DNA from: Desulfosporosinus hippei DSM 8344
GTDB taxonomy: Bacteria > Bacillota > Desulfitobacteriia > Desulfitobacteriales > Desulfitobacteriaceae
Assembly (NCBI RefSeq): GCF_900100785.1
Contig: NZ_FNCP01000019.1
Location: 1 to 64,000, forward strand
Reading direction: 5' to 3'
DNA length: 64,000 bases
The notes below the pieces were generated by a model that saw only the letters and a list, made by a program, of their open reading frames with translations, did not search any database and was not told the origin of the DNA. Within the stretch, counting starts at the first letter, position 1. Each line of letters begins with the position of its first letter. The position numbers and the translations under genes were made by a program. This document shows positions 52,670-62,071 of this stretch, in pieces.

Positions 52670-53818
52670 ATGGTAACATTAAAAACATTGGATTCCAGCA
52701 TTATTTCATTTATCATTTTAGTATTGATATATATCAATGTATACAATCGTTCAGAAAAGGTATTTATGCACTATAGACTATTCATTTATATGATACAGGC
52801 CAATATGGTTTTAATTATTGTCGACATCTTGGCTTGGGTTTTCAATGGACTACCGGGTACTCTGAACCTAATATCCAATACTGGGTTTAATCTGTTGCTC
52901 TATATCCTAGTGCCGGTAGCCCCCTCGCTGTGGGTGATATATGCTAATTTTCATATATTTAGGGATGAAAAGAGAATATTTAAGGCAACTCGTGTGTTGG
53001 TGGCTTTTATAGTTATCAACGCTGTGATATCGGTAATGAGTCTTTTCACAGGCTGGTTTTTCATTGTTGATACAGGAAATATCTATCATCGAGGAGAGTA
53101 TTTTTGGGTTCATGTTGTTTATTGTTATTTGCTGTTAGTCTATTCCTTTTTTTATGTCCTTATAAATCGGAGCCTGATTGAAAAACGTCATTATTATTCA
53201 CTTTTGTTGTTTTTTATTCCTCAAACCATTGGAACTTCGATTCAGATGCTCTGTTATGGAGTAACATATAATTGGACAGGCATGATGTTGTCTCTGCTAA
53301 TTATATATTTCAACATCCAAGATCGAGGATTAAATACTGATTATCTCACTGGAGTCTATAATCGAAGACAGCTGGATGGATATATCAATGGGAAAATTCG
53401 AAATAGTGCCGACGGAAAATCATTCTCCGCTATCTTGATTGATTTAAATGATTTCAAATCAATCAATGACAAGTTTGGTCATGAAACTGGAGATCAAGCA
53501 TTAAAAGATACGGTTGGGATACTAAGAAAAAGTCTGCGTCTAAACGATTTTGTGGCAAGGTTTGGTGGAGATGAATTTGTTGTTATCATGGACATCAATA
53601 ATAGGGAGTTGCTAAAGCAGGCAGTTAACAGAATAAGGAGTAATATTGAAGAGTTCAATGAGAGCAGCATAAAGCCTTATAAGCTAAGCTTTTCGATGGG
53701 ATATGATATCTATGATTGCAATTCTAAAATGAAATCTGATGATTTTTTTAATCACATTGATACCCTCATGTATAATAATAAAAAGCAAGTACTTTCGGTT
53801 GGTAGAGGTGAGCTTTGA
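52670..53818 (+). CDS. Membrane diguanylate cyclase (GGDEF)
   Basis: A 382-residue protein. About seven hydrophobic helices in residues 1-215 (7TM-type sensor), then a GGDEF domain with RFGGDEFVVIMD (near 299). RLND lies five residues before GGDEF and fits the RxxD inhibitory I-site. Makes c-di-GMP. ATG 52670 follows GAGGTG. Its TGA overlaps the next gene's ATG (TGATG). Confidence 0.92.
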   Translation: MVTLKTLDSSIISFIILVLIYINVYNRSEKVFMHYRLFIYMIQANMVLIIVDILAWVFNGLPGTLNLISNTGFNLLLYILVPVAPSLWVIYANFHIFRDEKRIFKATRVLVAFIVINAVISVMSLFTGWFFIVDTGNIYHRGEYFWVHVVYCYLLLVYSFFYVLINRSLIEKRHYYSLLLFFIPQTIGTSIQMLCYGVTYNWTGMMLSLLIIYFNIQDRGLNTDYLTGVYNRRQLDGYINGKIRNSADGKSFSAILIDLNDFKSINDKFGHETGDQALKDTVGILRKSLRLNDFVARFGGDEFVVIMDINNRELLKQAVNRIRSNIEEFNESSIKPYKLSFSMGYDIYDCNSKMKSDDFFNHIDTLMYNNKKQVLSVGRGEL

Positions 53819-54615
53819 TGTCGGAGGAATTAGAGAGCCAATTTGAGACGTTTTATCACGAGTACTATGAAAAGTTGTTTAGGACGGCCTTTCGTCTAAC
53901 GGGTAATAGGGAAGATGCCCAAGATGTCATTCAAGAAGCTTATATCAATGCCTATCGATCCTTTTCGAAGTTTAACCACGCTAGTTCCTTTGGAACTTGG
54001 ATCTATAAAATACTGCTGAATTGTACCTATCGCTATATGACGAAACGTGATAAAGTTCCAATTCATATTATCACGGCTGAAAGAGGGATATCTGAAACAG
54101 AGTTTTGGGAATCAATGAAATCCAAGGAGTCTGTTGAAGAGCATGCTATAGTTGAAGACATCCGCGAAACCTGCCTGCAGCTGTTTCTGAACTGTATCCC
54201 TAAGAAACAGCGGATTGCCTTCACTTTGAAAATTCTAATGGAGTTATCAATTGAGGAAGTCGCCGATATTATGGGTATATCTGAGAGTGCTGTCAAAATA
54301 AATGTCTATCGAGCAAAACAGCATTTGAAAGACAACATGGAAGACAAATGTTCGTTTATTGATCCGGAAAATCCTTGCCAATGTGGAAACTGGGTGAAGT
54401 ATCTGATCGATAACGGAAAGATAGACCTTATTTCTCCCCATAACCCAGTAAGAAGGAGAAGTACTGCAGAAATGTCTTCGATCTGGACAGAAATAGATTT
54501 TTTGAGAAAAACAATTCGGCTGTATGATCAACAGCCGGGCCATACATCCTATCCAGAATTTAGGGAGAAAATCAGGGAAATCATTGCTCAACAGACTCTA
54601 AAAATACTTACATAA
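53818..54615 (+). CDS. ECF-type sigma factor with C-terminal Cys motif
   Basis: A 265-residue sigma-70-family factor: region 2 (YEKLFRTAFRLTGNREDAQDVIQEAYINAYRSF) and region 4 (LSIEEVADIMGISESAVKINVYRAKQHL). A further 90 residues follow, with PCQCGNWVKYL (CxC) and a helical end, unusual for plain ECF factors. It is coupled to the diguanylate cyclase by a TGATG overlap, so both are made together. No anti-sigma gene follows. Confidence 0.88.
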   Translation: MSEELESQFETFYHEYYEKLFRTAFRLTGNREDAQDVIQEAYINAYRSFSKFNHASSFGTWIYKILLNCTYRYMTKRDKVPIHIITAERGISETEFWESMKSKESVEEHAIVEDIRETCLQLFLNCIPKKQRIAFTLKILMELSIEEVADIMGISESAVKINVYRAKQHLKDNMEDKCSFIDPENPCQCGNWVKYLIDNGKIDLISPHNPVRRRSTAEMSSIWTEIDFLRKTIRLYDQQPGHTSYPEFREKIREIIAQQTLKILT

Positions 54616-54689
54616 TTATAAGTTGTTTGTAACTTTTCTCCTCTCTTTGTATCTAAGTAAGTAGAGCAAGAATTTGAGGAGGAACTGGA

Positions 54690-55616
54690 ATGAGTAACAA
54701 TCAACTGGAAGTAAATCTAAGACTAGTCAATCAAAAAGTTCAATTTATCGGAGTATCTGAATCTAACCCTGACTTCCCACTTACTTTAGACTATTTACCG
54801 CCTCTTGGCGACGGGCAAGGGTTTCGAGGCTTAGAGTTATTTCTGATGAGTTTTACTGGGTGTGTTAGCACGGCAATGATGGGTTTATTGCGAAAAATGG
54901 GAAAAACGATTTCTGGATTTCATGTAAAGGCCAGCGGGATATCACGGGAAAACCCTTTATCACTCCAAGCAATCCATCTAAAAGTGATTCTGGAATCGCT
55001 AGATGCAGTGGTTTCAGACCTTCAAAATGTTATAAAGCTAGCAGAGGAAATATCTCCAGTGTGGTTAGTGCTAAGCAAGAATGTTGAAGTTAAAACTGAA
55101 TATGAAATTGTCAGGATGGATCCAATTAAAATGACTTCGGCAGTTTGTGGACTATTTTGTCCATCTTGTACGGTATTCATTGCGACAAAAGAGGAACCAG
55201 AACGATTGAAAAAAATTGCTTTAACTCTAAATCAAACCATTGAAGAAACTCATTGCGAAGGCTGTCGTTCCATACCTAAAACAGCATATTGCAGTAACTG
55301 TAGGATGTTAGAATGTGCTAGGCAAAAAGGAATCGAGTTTTGTGGTGAATGTGAAGAATTTCCCTGTAAAGAAATTAAAACCTTCCAAGCTCTCAAACCC
55401 CATCGACTTGATTTATGGCAATCACACCAAAGAATCAAAGATGTGGGGTATGAACAATGGGCAAGAGAAATGAGTGAGCATTATTCCTGTCCAAAATGTC
55501 ACACACTAAACTCTGCTTATGATTTGGTTTGCCGAAAATGTGGAAATGACCCAAGTTGTGCTTATGTGGGAATGAACAAGGAGGCTATTGTTAGTCATAT
55601 TTCCAAAGTCGAGTAA
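54690..55616 (+). CDS. OsmC-DUF3795 fusion with zinc-ribbon tail
   Basis: A 308-residue two-domain protein. Residues 1-145 are an OsmC/Ohr-like fold (LELFLMSFTGCVSTAMMGLLRKMG carries one peroxidatic-type Cys), residues 150-240 are a Cys-rich DUF3795 domain (CGLFCPSCTVFI, CEGCRS, CSNCRMLECARQKG), and residues 265-295 hold a CxxC...CxxC zinc ribbon. GAGGAGG precedes ATG 54690. The fusion suggests redox or thiol sensing, not shown. Confidence 0.85.
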   Translation: MSNNQLEVNLRLVNQKVQFIGVSESNPDFPLTLDYLPPLGDGQGFRGLELFLMSFTGCVSTAMMGLLRKMGKTISGFHVKASGISRENPLSLQAIHLKVILESLDAVVSDLQNVIKLAEEISPVWLVLSKNVEVKTEYEIVRMDPIKMTSAVCGLFCPSCTVFIATKEEPERLKKIALTLNQTIEETHCEGCRSIPKTAYCSNCRMLECARQKGIEFCGECEEFPCKEIKTFQALKPHRLDLWQSHQRIKDVGYEQWAREMSEHYSCPKCHTLNSAYDLVCRKCGNDPSCAYVGMNKEAIVSHISKVE

Positions 55617-55694
55617 TCTTAAAGCTAGACAGAAACCAAGAACCTGGAAAGGGGTTAAACGCTTTTTCCGAGAGAAGGCAGTGATAAGTAAATT

Positions 55695-55737
55695 AAGCTA
55701 GGCTGGCTCAGGAGTAACTCTGAACCTAGCCTAGCTT
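55695..55737 (+). terminator. Hairpin between OsmC-DUF3795 and DMT genes
   Basis: AAGCTAGGCT (55695-55704) pairs with AGCCTAGCTT (55728-55737). Symmetric, so it may serve both converging genes. Confidence 0.65.
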
Positions 55738-55828
55738 TAACATGTCCTAATGGGCTAAATTGTTTAATTATTTGGCCCTACCGCTTTCTGCATGGGAGAT
55801 TAAACCAAATGAATTAGAAGAGAATGCG

Positions 55829-56788
55829 CTACTGAGAAGGTAGTCTTCTCGTGGTTAGCAATTCAAAATTGATAATGACTATGGCAAGAAGAGTTATTAA
55901 GCCACCGATAAGCTGGATGGGCAGAATGCTTTCCTTTAAGAAGAGGTAACCACTAAGTACTCCAACAACAGGGATCAGATTTAAATAGATGGTGGTTAGA
56001 GCCACATCCAAACGCTTTAGGGCATATATGTACAATAAATAGCCGACAACGGAGCAGAAAACTGCCAGAAACAAAAGATTACTTAAAGCGGTAAGAGAAA
56101 AGGGTTTCCATTCTTTATACTCTAAAAGTGACAAAGGAATAAAGAATAAGGTTCCAAAGATAGTTTGGTAAGTAGTTAAAAATAAGCCGGAATATTTTCC
56201 TTGCAGGGACTTATTAACCAATGTGAAAAATGCCCAGGATAGCATTGCAAGAATCATTAATAGATTGCCAAGAAAATGGCTGGAATTCAGTTCAACGCTG
56301 CCATTGCCTGTAACAGCCAGGTAAGAGCCCCCGACAGCTATTATAACTCCCAGTAGTTTCAGAAACGATAATCTGCCTTTAAAAAACAGTACATCTAATA
56401 CAATTGTAATAACTGGAACAACAGAGACAATCAGTGAAGCATTTGTTGCTGTAGAGAATTTGACTCCGATGTTCTCAAAGATGAAATAAAGGGTGATGCC
56501 AAAAATTCCGCCTAAAATCATTTTAGGCAGATCGGATTTGTGTAGCTTCGCCTGGGGTTCAACCCTCTGAATGATAATCCAGAGCATCAAGGAAGCCATC
56601 GCGAAACGGATAAGTGCCATTGTTATGGGAGGGATTTCAACAACCGCTACTTTAATACTAACATAGGAAATTCCCCAAACTATTATTACCGCAAGCATCG
56701 CCAAATTGGCCGTAAATTGTCCTCTTGAAAGAAGAGCAGGGATTCTCCCGCTTCCTTGAAGCTCTTTGTTTAAAACGCTTTTCATCAT
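55829..56788 (-). CDS. DMT-superfamily (EamA) transporter
   Basis: A 319-residue membrane protein of two EamA halves with about ten helices (MLAVIIVWGISYVSIKVAV and LIGGLITLLAIVIINFEL). A short soluble N-terminus precedes helix 1. GAGGTAAC before the tandem ATGs. Substrate unknown. It is related to, but clearly different from, the gene at 322-1245. Confidence 0.85.
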   Translation of the reverse strand: MMKSVLNKELQGSGRIPALLSRGQFTANLAMLAVIIVWGISYVSIKVAVVEIPPITMALIRFAMASLMLWIIIQRVEPQAKLHKSDLPKMILGGIFGITLYFIFENIGVKFSTATNASLIVSVVPVITIVLDVLFFKGRLSFLKLLGVIIAVGGSYLAVTGNGSVELNSSHFLGNLLMILAMLSWAFFTLVNKSLQGKYSGLFLTTYQTIFGTLFFIPLSLLEYKEWKPFSLTALSNLLFLAVFCSVVGYLLYIYALKRLDVALTTIYLNLIPVVGVLSGYLFLKESILPIQLIGGLITLLAIVIINFELLTTRRLPSQ

Positions 56789-57021
56789 GTTACCTCTGTT
56801 CTAGTGGTCGCAACCATTGATTCTGCAATTAATTAGATACCCTTAGTTAGTGATGTGTTTTCGAGTACGTATAATACTACCATAATTGGTGCTTCATTGG
56901 TAGCAAAAAGGAGATTCTACACAGGACCTGAATGTTCAGAGTAAAAAAAAGCTCTTACTGTATATACTACAAATATCAACTAATTGTCTCCTAATATTAA
57001 ACAGAAAGCTAAGGGAATCCT

Positions 57022-57846
57022 ATGAATGACTTGAACTTTAAAGCCTTTGCAGTAACCAATGAAATCGATTTGAACAAAATTGCCGTGGAATGTAATATTC
57101 GAAAGAAATATACCTGGGAGGAGCCTCTTCTGCTCCAAGACCAGGTGTTAAAAGTAATCCTGGGAGAGGAGCCAGGTAAAGATGAAAAGATCTTAGTTTT
57201 TTCTTTTGGGAGTATTGTTTTTATTAACTCGACTCAACAGCATATCGAGATATTGATGCGCTATCTAAAAACAATAAAACCGGATGTAGATATAGGGCGT
57301 TATGATAGGTTTCAAGACGTCTATGTGCTTCATCCGGTTGCGGGTGAAGAGATTGAGTTTACAGATCGCTTTGTGCAGATTCCCAATATGGAGTTGTTTT
57401 ATCCGGAGTTGATTTCAATCGTGATTGCCAAATCTGTAGCCCTGGAAAAGATTGAAGAACAGCTGGGTAAAATTCTGGATGATCTGGAAAGTAAGATTGA
57501 TAACCTGGAAAAGGGAAAACTTAATATTGGACACAAAGAGCTGGCTAAGACAACTTCAAGGATTGTCAGGCATGAATACAATACTATTGCCTATATTATG
57601 ATTCTTGATAAACCAGACATTACCTGGATTAACAGTGATGCTGCAGACTTCTACGAGAAGATGGCAGAGTTTTTTGAGCTGAACGACCGGTACGAAGTGA
57701 TCAAAAGTAAGACTGAGATATTGAAAAGCATCATTGACGGGTTTGGAACAATTAGCCATTCCATACGCGGATTGTTCGTGGAGTGGGTAATTGTGCTTTT
57801 GATTGTTATTGAAGTTGTACTTATGCTATTTGATCTATTAAGGTAA
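57022..57846 (+). CDS. DUF155 (RMND1/Sif2-type) membrane protein, copy 1
   Basis: A 274-residue protein of the DUF155 family. Acidic soluble body with DVDIGRYDRFQDVYVL and a coiled stretch EKIEEQLGKILDDLESKIDNLEKGKLN, then a C-terminal membrane helix (WVIVLLIVIEVVLMLFDLL). Yeast and mitochondrial relatives (Rmd1/RMND1) affect mitochondrial translation; the bacterial role is unknown. It is followed after 18 bases by a paralogue. Confidence 0.8.
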   Translation: MNDLNFKAFAVTNEIDLNKIAVECNIRKKYTWEEPLLLQDQVLKVILGEEPGKDEKILVFSFGSIVFINSTQQHIEILMRYLKTIKPDVDIGRYDRFQDVYVLHPVAGEEIEFTDRFVQIPNMELFYPELISIVIAKSVALEKIEEQLGKILDDLESKIDNLEKGKLNIGHKELAKTTSRIVRHEYNTIAYIMILDKPDITWINSDAADFYEKMAEFFELNDRYEVIKSKTEILKSIIDGFGTISHSIRGLFVEWVIVLLIVIEVVLMLFDLLR

Positions 57847-57864
57847 AGACAGACGGGTGTAATT

Positions 57865-58677
57865 ATGGAAAAAATAGTATTCAATACTTATAAAGTAGCA
57901 GTAAGGCTACCTCTCCTGCGGATAGCATCCTTTATTAATCTAGAGAAGGGTGTGAGTTGGAAGGAATATATTAAACTTGATGAGTCAGAGGTAGAAAAAA
58001 TCTTAAAATATGCTTCAGCCAACAAATCAGTCTACATATATAGATACGGCTGTATGACCTTTCTAAATTGTAATCAAGACGAGATCGCGATTGTTCTTGA
58101 GTATTTGAGAACCTTGTATGTTGATATTGATTATGAATTGTTACATAAGTTTAATGAAACCCATGAGATCCCTGGCTCCAGGGATAATTTCGTAAACCTG
58201 TGGCCAGAAAGTGAGCTGAACTTTCATTATCAGTCCCTCGTGGATGATATATTGGCAGGAGTCCTAGCAAAGTCGGTCGAGCTTTACAACATTGAAACCG
58301 AGCTTTCGGAGGTGCTGGATGCCGCGGGTCATTTCATAAGTCATCTAAATAAAGGTTATCTAAGGGCAAATACTAAAAAGGTGGTTTCAACCCTTACCAA
58401 GAGTATCCGGTTTAAGTACAGGAGCATAGAAAGCGTAAGGCTTCTAGATCGACCTTCAGAATTTAACAAAACTATAGAAGCAAGGCAGATATTTGACAGG
58501 CTCAGTGAGTACTTCGAAGTTAATAAACGCTATGTTGTTCTAGCCAATCAAATCAATATTTTAGACTCTATAACGCGAGAATATTTCAGTTTTAGAACCC
58601 AACAATCAGAGAGGAGGCTGCTGCTCTTTGAGATATTGCTCCTTGCCAGCTTTCCGCTTCTGCATATCTTGTCGTGA
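57865..58677 (+). CDS. DUF155 (RMND1/Sif2-type) membrane protein, copy 2
   Basis: A 270-residue paralogue of the gene just upstream (similar order: IYRYGCMTFLNCNQDEIAIV, then coiled ELSEVLDAAGHFISHLNKGY, then a C-terminal hydrophobic helix). Both together form a likely two-subunit unit. ATG 57865 is preceded by GACGGGTG. Function unknown. Confidence 0.8.
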   Translation: MEKIVFNTYKVAVRLPLLRIASFINLEKGVSWKEYIKLDESEVEKILKYASANKSVYIYRYGCMTFLNCNQDEIAIVLEYLRTLYVDIDYELLHKFNETHEIPGSRDNFVNLWPESELNFHYQSLVDDILAGVLAKSVELYNIETELSEVLDAAGHFISHLNKGYLRANTKKVVSTLTKSIRFKYRSIESVRLLDRPSEFNKTIEARQIFDRLSEYFEVNKRYVVLANQINILDSITREYFSFRTQQSERRLLLFEILLLASFPLLHILS

Positions 58678-58832
58678 GTGACGGATAAAGCCGAGTGCTC
58701 AGATAATTTGGTTCCCTTTCTATAGAGGGTGGTTAAGAGGGGTTTGAGTAATTTTAAGATATTTGCAAATAATGCTATATAAAAGACTACATTCAGCTTT
58801 AACAACCTAATAGATCTGAAAGGGTGAACAAT

Positions 58833-60305
58833 ATGAGTCAACCAATCATAGACTTAACTCGGTCTTTATATGATCTAACTGAGGATTATCCTGAGTTGAT
58901 CCCAATTCTTCATGAGATGGGCTTAGAGGGAGCCACGAACTCAATTCTTAGAAAAACTGTCGGGCGAAAATTACCCGTTGCGGAAGGTCTAAAACGTCAC
59001 GGTATATCATTGGAAGAGGCAAAACGCAAGTTAGAAGCTAAGGGCTTCTGCGTGGTTAGTGAAGATGATCCGTCAAAAAATCGTAAAGAACGCAGGGAGC
59101 AGCTTAAAGAAATTATTCGAGATATTCATCGTCAAGAAGATCCAGCAGAATTACGGGAAAGATTTAAAGATTTACTGAGGGATGTGGGGGCTACAGAAAT
59201 AGCCCAATTGGAACAAGAATTAATCCAAGAGGGATTACACGAGACGGAGATCAAATCTTTGTGTGATGTCCATGCAGCGGTCTTCGAGGAAGGGCTTAAT
59301 AACCAAGTTGTGGAAGAGGTGCAGGGCGGGCACCCCGTTCATACCTTTAAAAAGGAAAATAGAGAGATCGAAAAGATAGTTGCCGAACTTGGTAAGTTGT
59401 TTGAACTTTTAAGCCAAAGTGAAAAGACACCTGCAAAACATGATTTAGTTGAATGGCAGCAACTTCATGAACGATTATGCGAAATCGAGAAACACTATAG
59501 CCGCAAAGAAAATATCTTATTCGCTTACCTTGAGAAACATGGTGTAAACGCTCCTCCAAAAGTAATGTGGGCAATTCATGATGATATTCGTGCGCTTTTA
59601 AAAGAAGTCAGCAAGTTTTTGCAAGATCACCAGCCAAACAATCAAGAGGTTAAGCAGATGATCGAAAGAAATGCTCGCCCGGCTTTAAAAATGATCACAG
59701 ATATGATTTACAAAGAAGAAAATATTATGTTCCCCATGTGCCTAGACACGTTAACGGATGTGGAATGGGCAGAAATCGTGGAGCAAAGTGCGGAGATAGG
59801 ATATCTGGTTAACCCAGATGTTGGCTGGAAACCAGTTGAAGTACCAGAAGGAGCAGCCTCATTGAAACAGCCCCATATAGGGGGCGGGGCACTTGGAGGT
59901 TCTGAGGCTGAAATATCCTTTGAGACAGGGGTACTCACTCAGAAACAATTAAATCTTCTGCTTAATAACTTACCCGTAGACATTACCTTTGTAGACGAAC
60001 AGGACAGAGTAAAGTATTTTACCTTTGGCAAAGAACGTATTTTCCAACGCAGCAAGGCAATCATTGGGCGTCAAGTACAAAACTGCCACCCGCCGGATAG
60101 TGTACATATCGTGGAAGAAATTTTGGAGGATTTCCGCAGCGGTAAAAACGATAATGCTAAGTTTTGGTTACACTTAGGAGATAAGTACGTTTATATCCAG
60201 TATTTCGCCCTGCGTGATGAACACGGCAATTACGCCGGAACTATCGAGGTTTCTCAGGATATTCAGGGAATTCAAGAGATACAGGGTGAAAAAAGGATTT
60301 TATAA
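58833..60305 (+). CDS. DUF1858-DUF438-hemerythrin-PAS protein
   Basis: A 490-residue sensor-like protein. Residues 1-75 are DUF1858-like (LTEDYPELIPILHEMGLEGATN), 90-185 DUF438, 190-315 a hemerythrin domain (RLCEIEKHYSRKENILFAYLEKHG, DLVEWQQLHERL), and 360-490 a PAS domain (LLNNLPVDITFVDEQDRVKYF). Similar proteins are used in oxygen or NO sensing in anaerobes. ATG 58833 follows AAAGGG; GTG 58824 lacks a site. Confidence 0.88.
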   Translation: MSQPIIDLTRSLYDLTEDYPELIPILHEMGLEGATNSILRKTVGRKLPVAEGLKRHGISLEEAKRKLEAKGFCVVSEDDPSKNRKERREQLKEIIRDIHRQEDPAELRERFKDLLRDVGATEIAQLEQELIQEGLHETEIKSLCDVHAAVFEEGLNNQVVEEVQGGHPVHTFKKENREIEKIVAELGKLFELLSQSEKTPAKHDLVEWQQLHERLCEIEKHYSRKENILFAYLEKHGVNAPPKVMWAIHDDIRALLKEVSKFLQDHQPNNQEVKQMIERNARPALKMITDMIYKEENIMFPMCLDTLTDVEWAEIVEQSAEIGYLVNPDVGWKPVEVPEGAASLKQPHIGGGALGGSEAEISFETGVLTQKQLNLLLNNLPVDITFVDEQDRVKYFTFGKERIFQRSKAIIGRQVQNCHPPDSVHIVEEILEDFRSGKNDNAKFWLHLGDKYVYIQYFALRDEHGNYAGTIEVSQDIQGIQEIQGEKRIL

Positions 60306-60326
60306 ATGGTCTTAGTATAACGTATC

Positions 60327-60364
60327 AACACCCTTGGGAAGGTTTAATTCCCAAGGGTGTTTTA
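60327..60364 (+). terminator. Rho-independent terminator
   Basis: AACACCCTTGGGAA (60327-60340) pairs with TTCCCAAGGGTGTT (60348-60361), followed by TT. Confidence 0.88.
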
Positions 60365-60368
60365 GATA

Positions 60369-60641
60369 TTACATGTTAACAGCCTTAGATTGGGGCGAGA
60401 TTCTATCAGAGCTGCTAATAATATAGTTTACCACTTTGACAACAGTAGCCGGTGAATAGGTTAGTTTAACAACACGAAATTCTCTGGATTTTTCACCATA
60501 TAATACTCTTAGTATTCCTAATACTTTAGCTTTTGTATCAATGAATCCAGCCTCGTCACTAGCACTACGTGAATCTGGTATGCGAAGTTGTTCGATTTCA
60601 TGGGACAACTGTAAAAGTTCTGTAAGGTAATGGAAATGCAT
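60369..60641 (-). CDS. Small hypothetical protein, 90 residues
   Basis: ATG 60641 has AAGGAGG five bases before it, so it is probably a real gene. The protein (MHFHYLTELLQLSHEIEQLR start, ending SPQSKAVNM) has one long N-terminal helix and no recognised domain. Function unknown. Confidence 0.6.
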   Translation of the reverse strand: MHFHYLTELLQLSHEIEQLRIPDSRSASDEAGFIDTKAKVLGILRVLYGEKSREFRVVKLTYSPATVVKVVNYIISSSDRISPQSKAVNM

Positions 60642-60876
60642 AGGAGCCTCCTTAGAGTTGATTTATAAATACGCACGCTGTTATTATACGCAGATTGCCT
60701 TTTTTGGTGTTTAATTAACCAATTGAAACCCACTTGATTCTAAGTGGAAAAGGTTTTACTAAGGTAGTCATTGTCAATGATATATAGATGAGGTACATTA
60801 AGATAAACTTATTTAAGAAAGCAAAAACATGTTAGTGTTTAAATAGCTTCTAAAAGAGATGGGTGTGGAGGTTACA

Positions 60877-62046
60877 ATGAAAATCGACTGGAATCGGCAA
60901 TACACTACGATTGCTATGTATAGCTTCATTGTCATTGCGTCAAGTATACTGTTCTTTCTTACAATGTCAGGACTGGAATACTTCAATCGAATATTGGCAG
61001 GTTATTATTCCGCCCTCTATCCCTTTATTTATGGGTTCATAATTGCTTATCTGGTTAATTTCCTATTAAATTTCATCATAAAGCTTTTAAGGAAAATTCC
61101 GGTAATGAAAAGAATCAAAAAATCCCAGTTCCATATCCTTTCGATTCTCCTAGCTTATCTGATTTCAGGTTTTTTTGTCTATCTCTTCCTAGCCTTTATT
61201 TTTCCACAGCTTATGGCTAGCGTCATAGGGCTTGTCCGCAACATCCCAGGCTATGTGCGATCTGCCGCAGAATATATCGAAACTATTTCTGACGATATTC
61301 TTCTTCCACCGGATGTCGTAGATTTTATCAATAAACGCTTAGACGAGTTGGCGATTTTTATCAGCGAGATCGCACGGGATCTGGTTCCCATGGTACTATA
61401 TTTTCTTCGTAGCACAGCTCTCTCCCTTTGGAACGTATTTCTCGGCATCATCATCTCCATTTATATGCTGGTAGAAAAAGAACGGTTCATCAGTATGGCT
61501 AAAAAAGTCAATTATGGTGTATTCAGCGTTAAGACTGCCGATAAAATCATTGAGCTCTCAAAGCGCACTCAAAAGATCTTTAGCCGTTTCTTGGGTGGGA
61601 AAATAGTTGACTCTTTGATTATCGGATTCATAGCGTTTATCGTACTGACCATCGTCGATATGCCCTATACTCTATTAGTTTCATTCATTATCACAGTAAC
61701 TAACGTCATTCCTTTTTTTGGTCCTTTTATCGGGGCTATTCCCTCGGTGATCATCATCTTCTTCGAGTCGCCGACTATGGCTTTTTGGTTCCTGATTTTT
61801 ATTTTTATCCTTCAACAACTGGATGGCAATGTCATTGGACCGAAAATTTTAGGAGATTCTCTGGGAATCTCTTCATTCTGGATTCTCTTTGCGATTCTTT
61901 TAGGTGGCAAGTTCTTCGGGTTTATCGGTCTGATCATTGGTGTGCCGCTCTTTGTCCTTATCTACTCTATTATTAAAGAGGTTATAGAAATGCGTTTACA
62001 AGCCAAAGGACTACCAATCGACACAAAAGATTATGGTAATGAATAG
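60877..62046 (+). CDS. AI-2E-family membrane permease
   Basis: A 389-residue AI-2E/PerM-type membrane protein with seven or so helices (IASSILFFLTMSGLEYF; YSALYPFIYGFIIAYLVNFLL; FLGGKIVDSLIIGFI; IPFFGPFIGAIPSVI; FILQQLDGNVIGPKILGDS). GTGGAGG is five bases before ATG 60877. Members transport varied substrates, including sodium; the substrate here is unknown. Confidence 0.92.
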   Translation: MKIDWNRQYTTIAMYSFIVIASSILFFLTMSGLEYFNRILAGYYSALYPFIYGFIIAYLVNFLLNFIIKLLRKIPVMKRIKKSQFHILSILLAYLISGFFVYLFLAFIFPQLMASVIGLVRNIPGYVRSAAEYIETISDDILLPPDVVDFINKRLDELAIFISEIARDLVPMVLYFLRSTALSLWNVFLGIIISIYMLVEKERFISMAKKVNYGVFSVKTADKIIELSKRTQKIFSRFLGGKIVDSLIIGFIAFIVLTIVDMPYTLLVSFIITVTNVIPFFGPFIGAIPSVIIIFFESPTMAFWFLIFIFILQQLDGNVIGPKILGDSLGISSFWILFAILLGGKFFGFIGLIIGVPLFVLIYSIIKEVIEMRLQAKGLPIDTKDYGNE

Positions 62047-62071
62047 CGAGCCAAGAATCACTGAAATAAAC

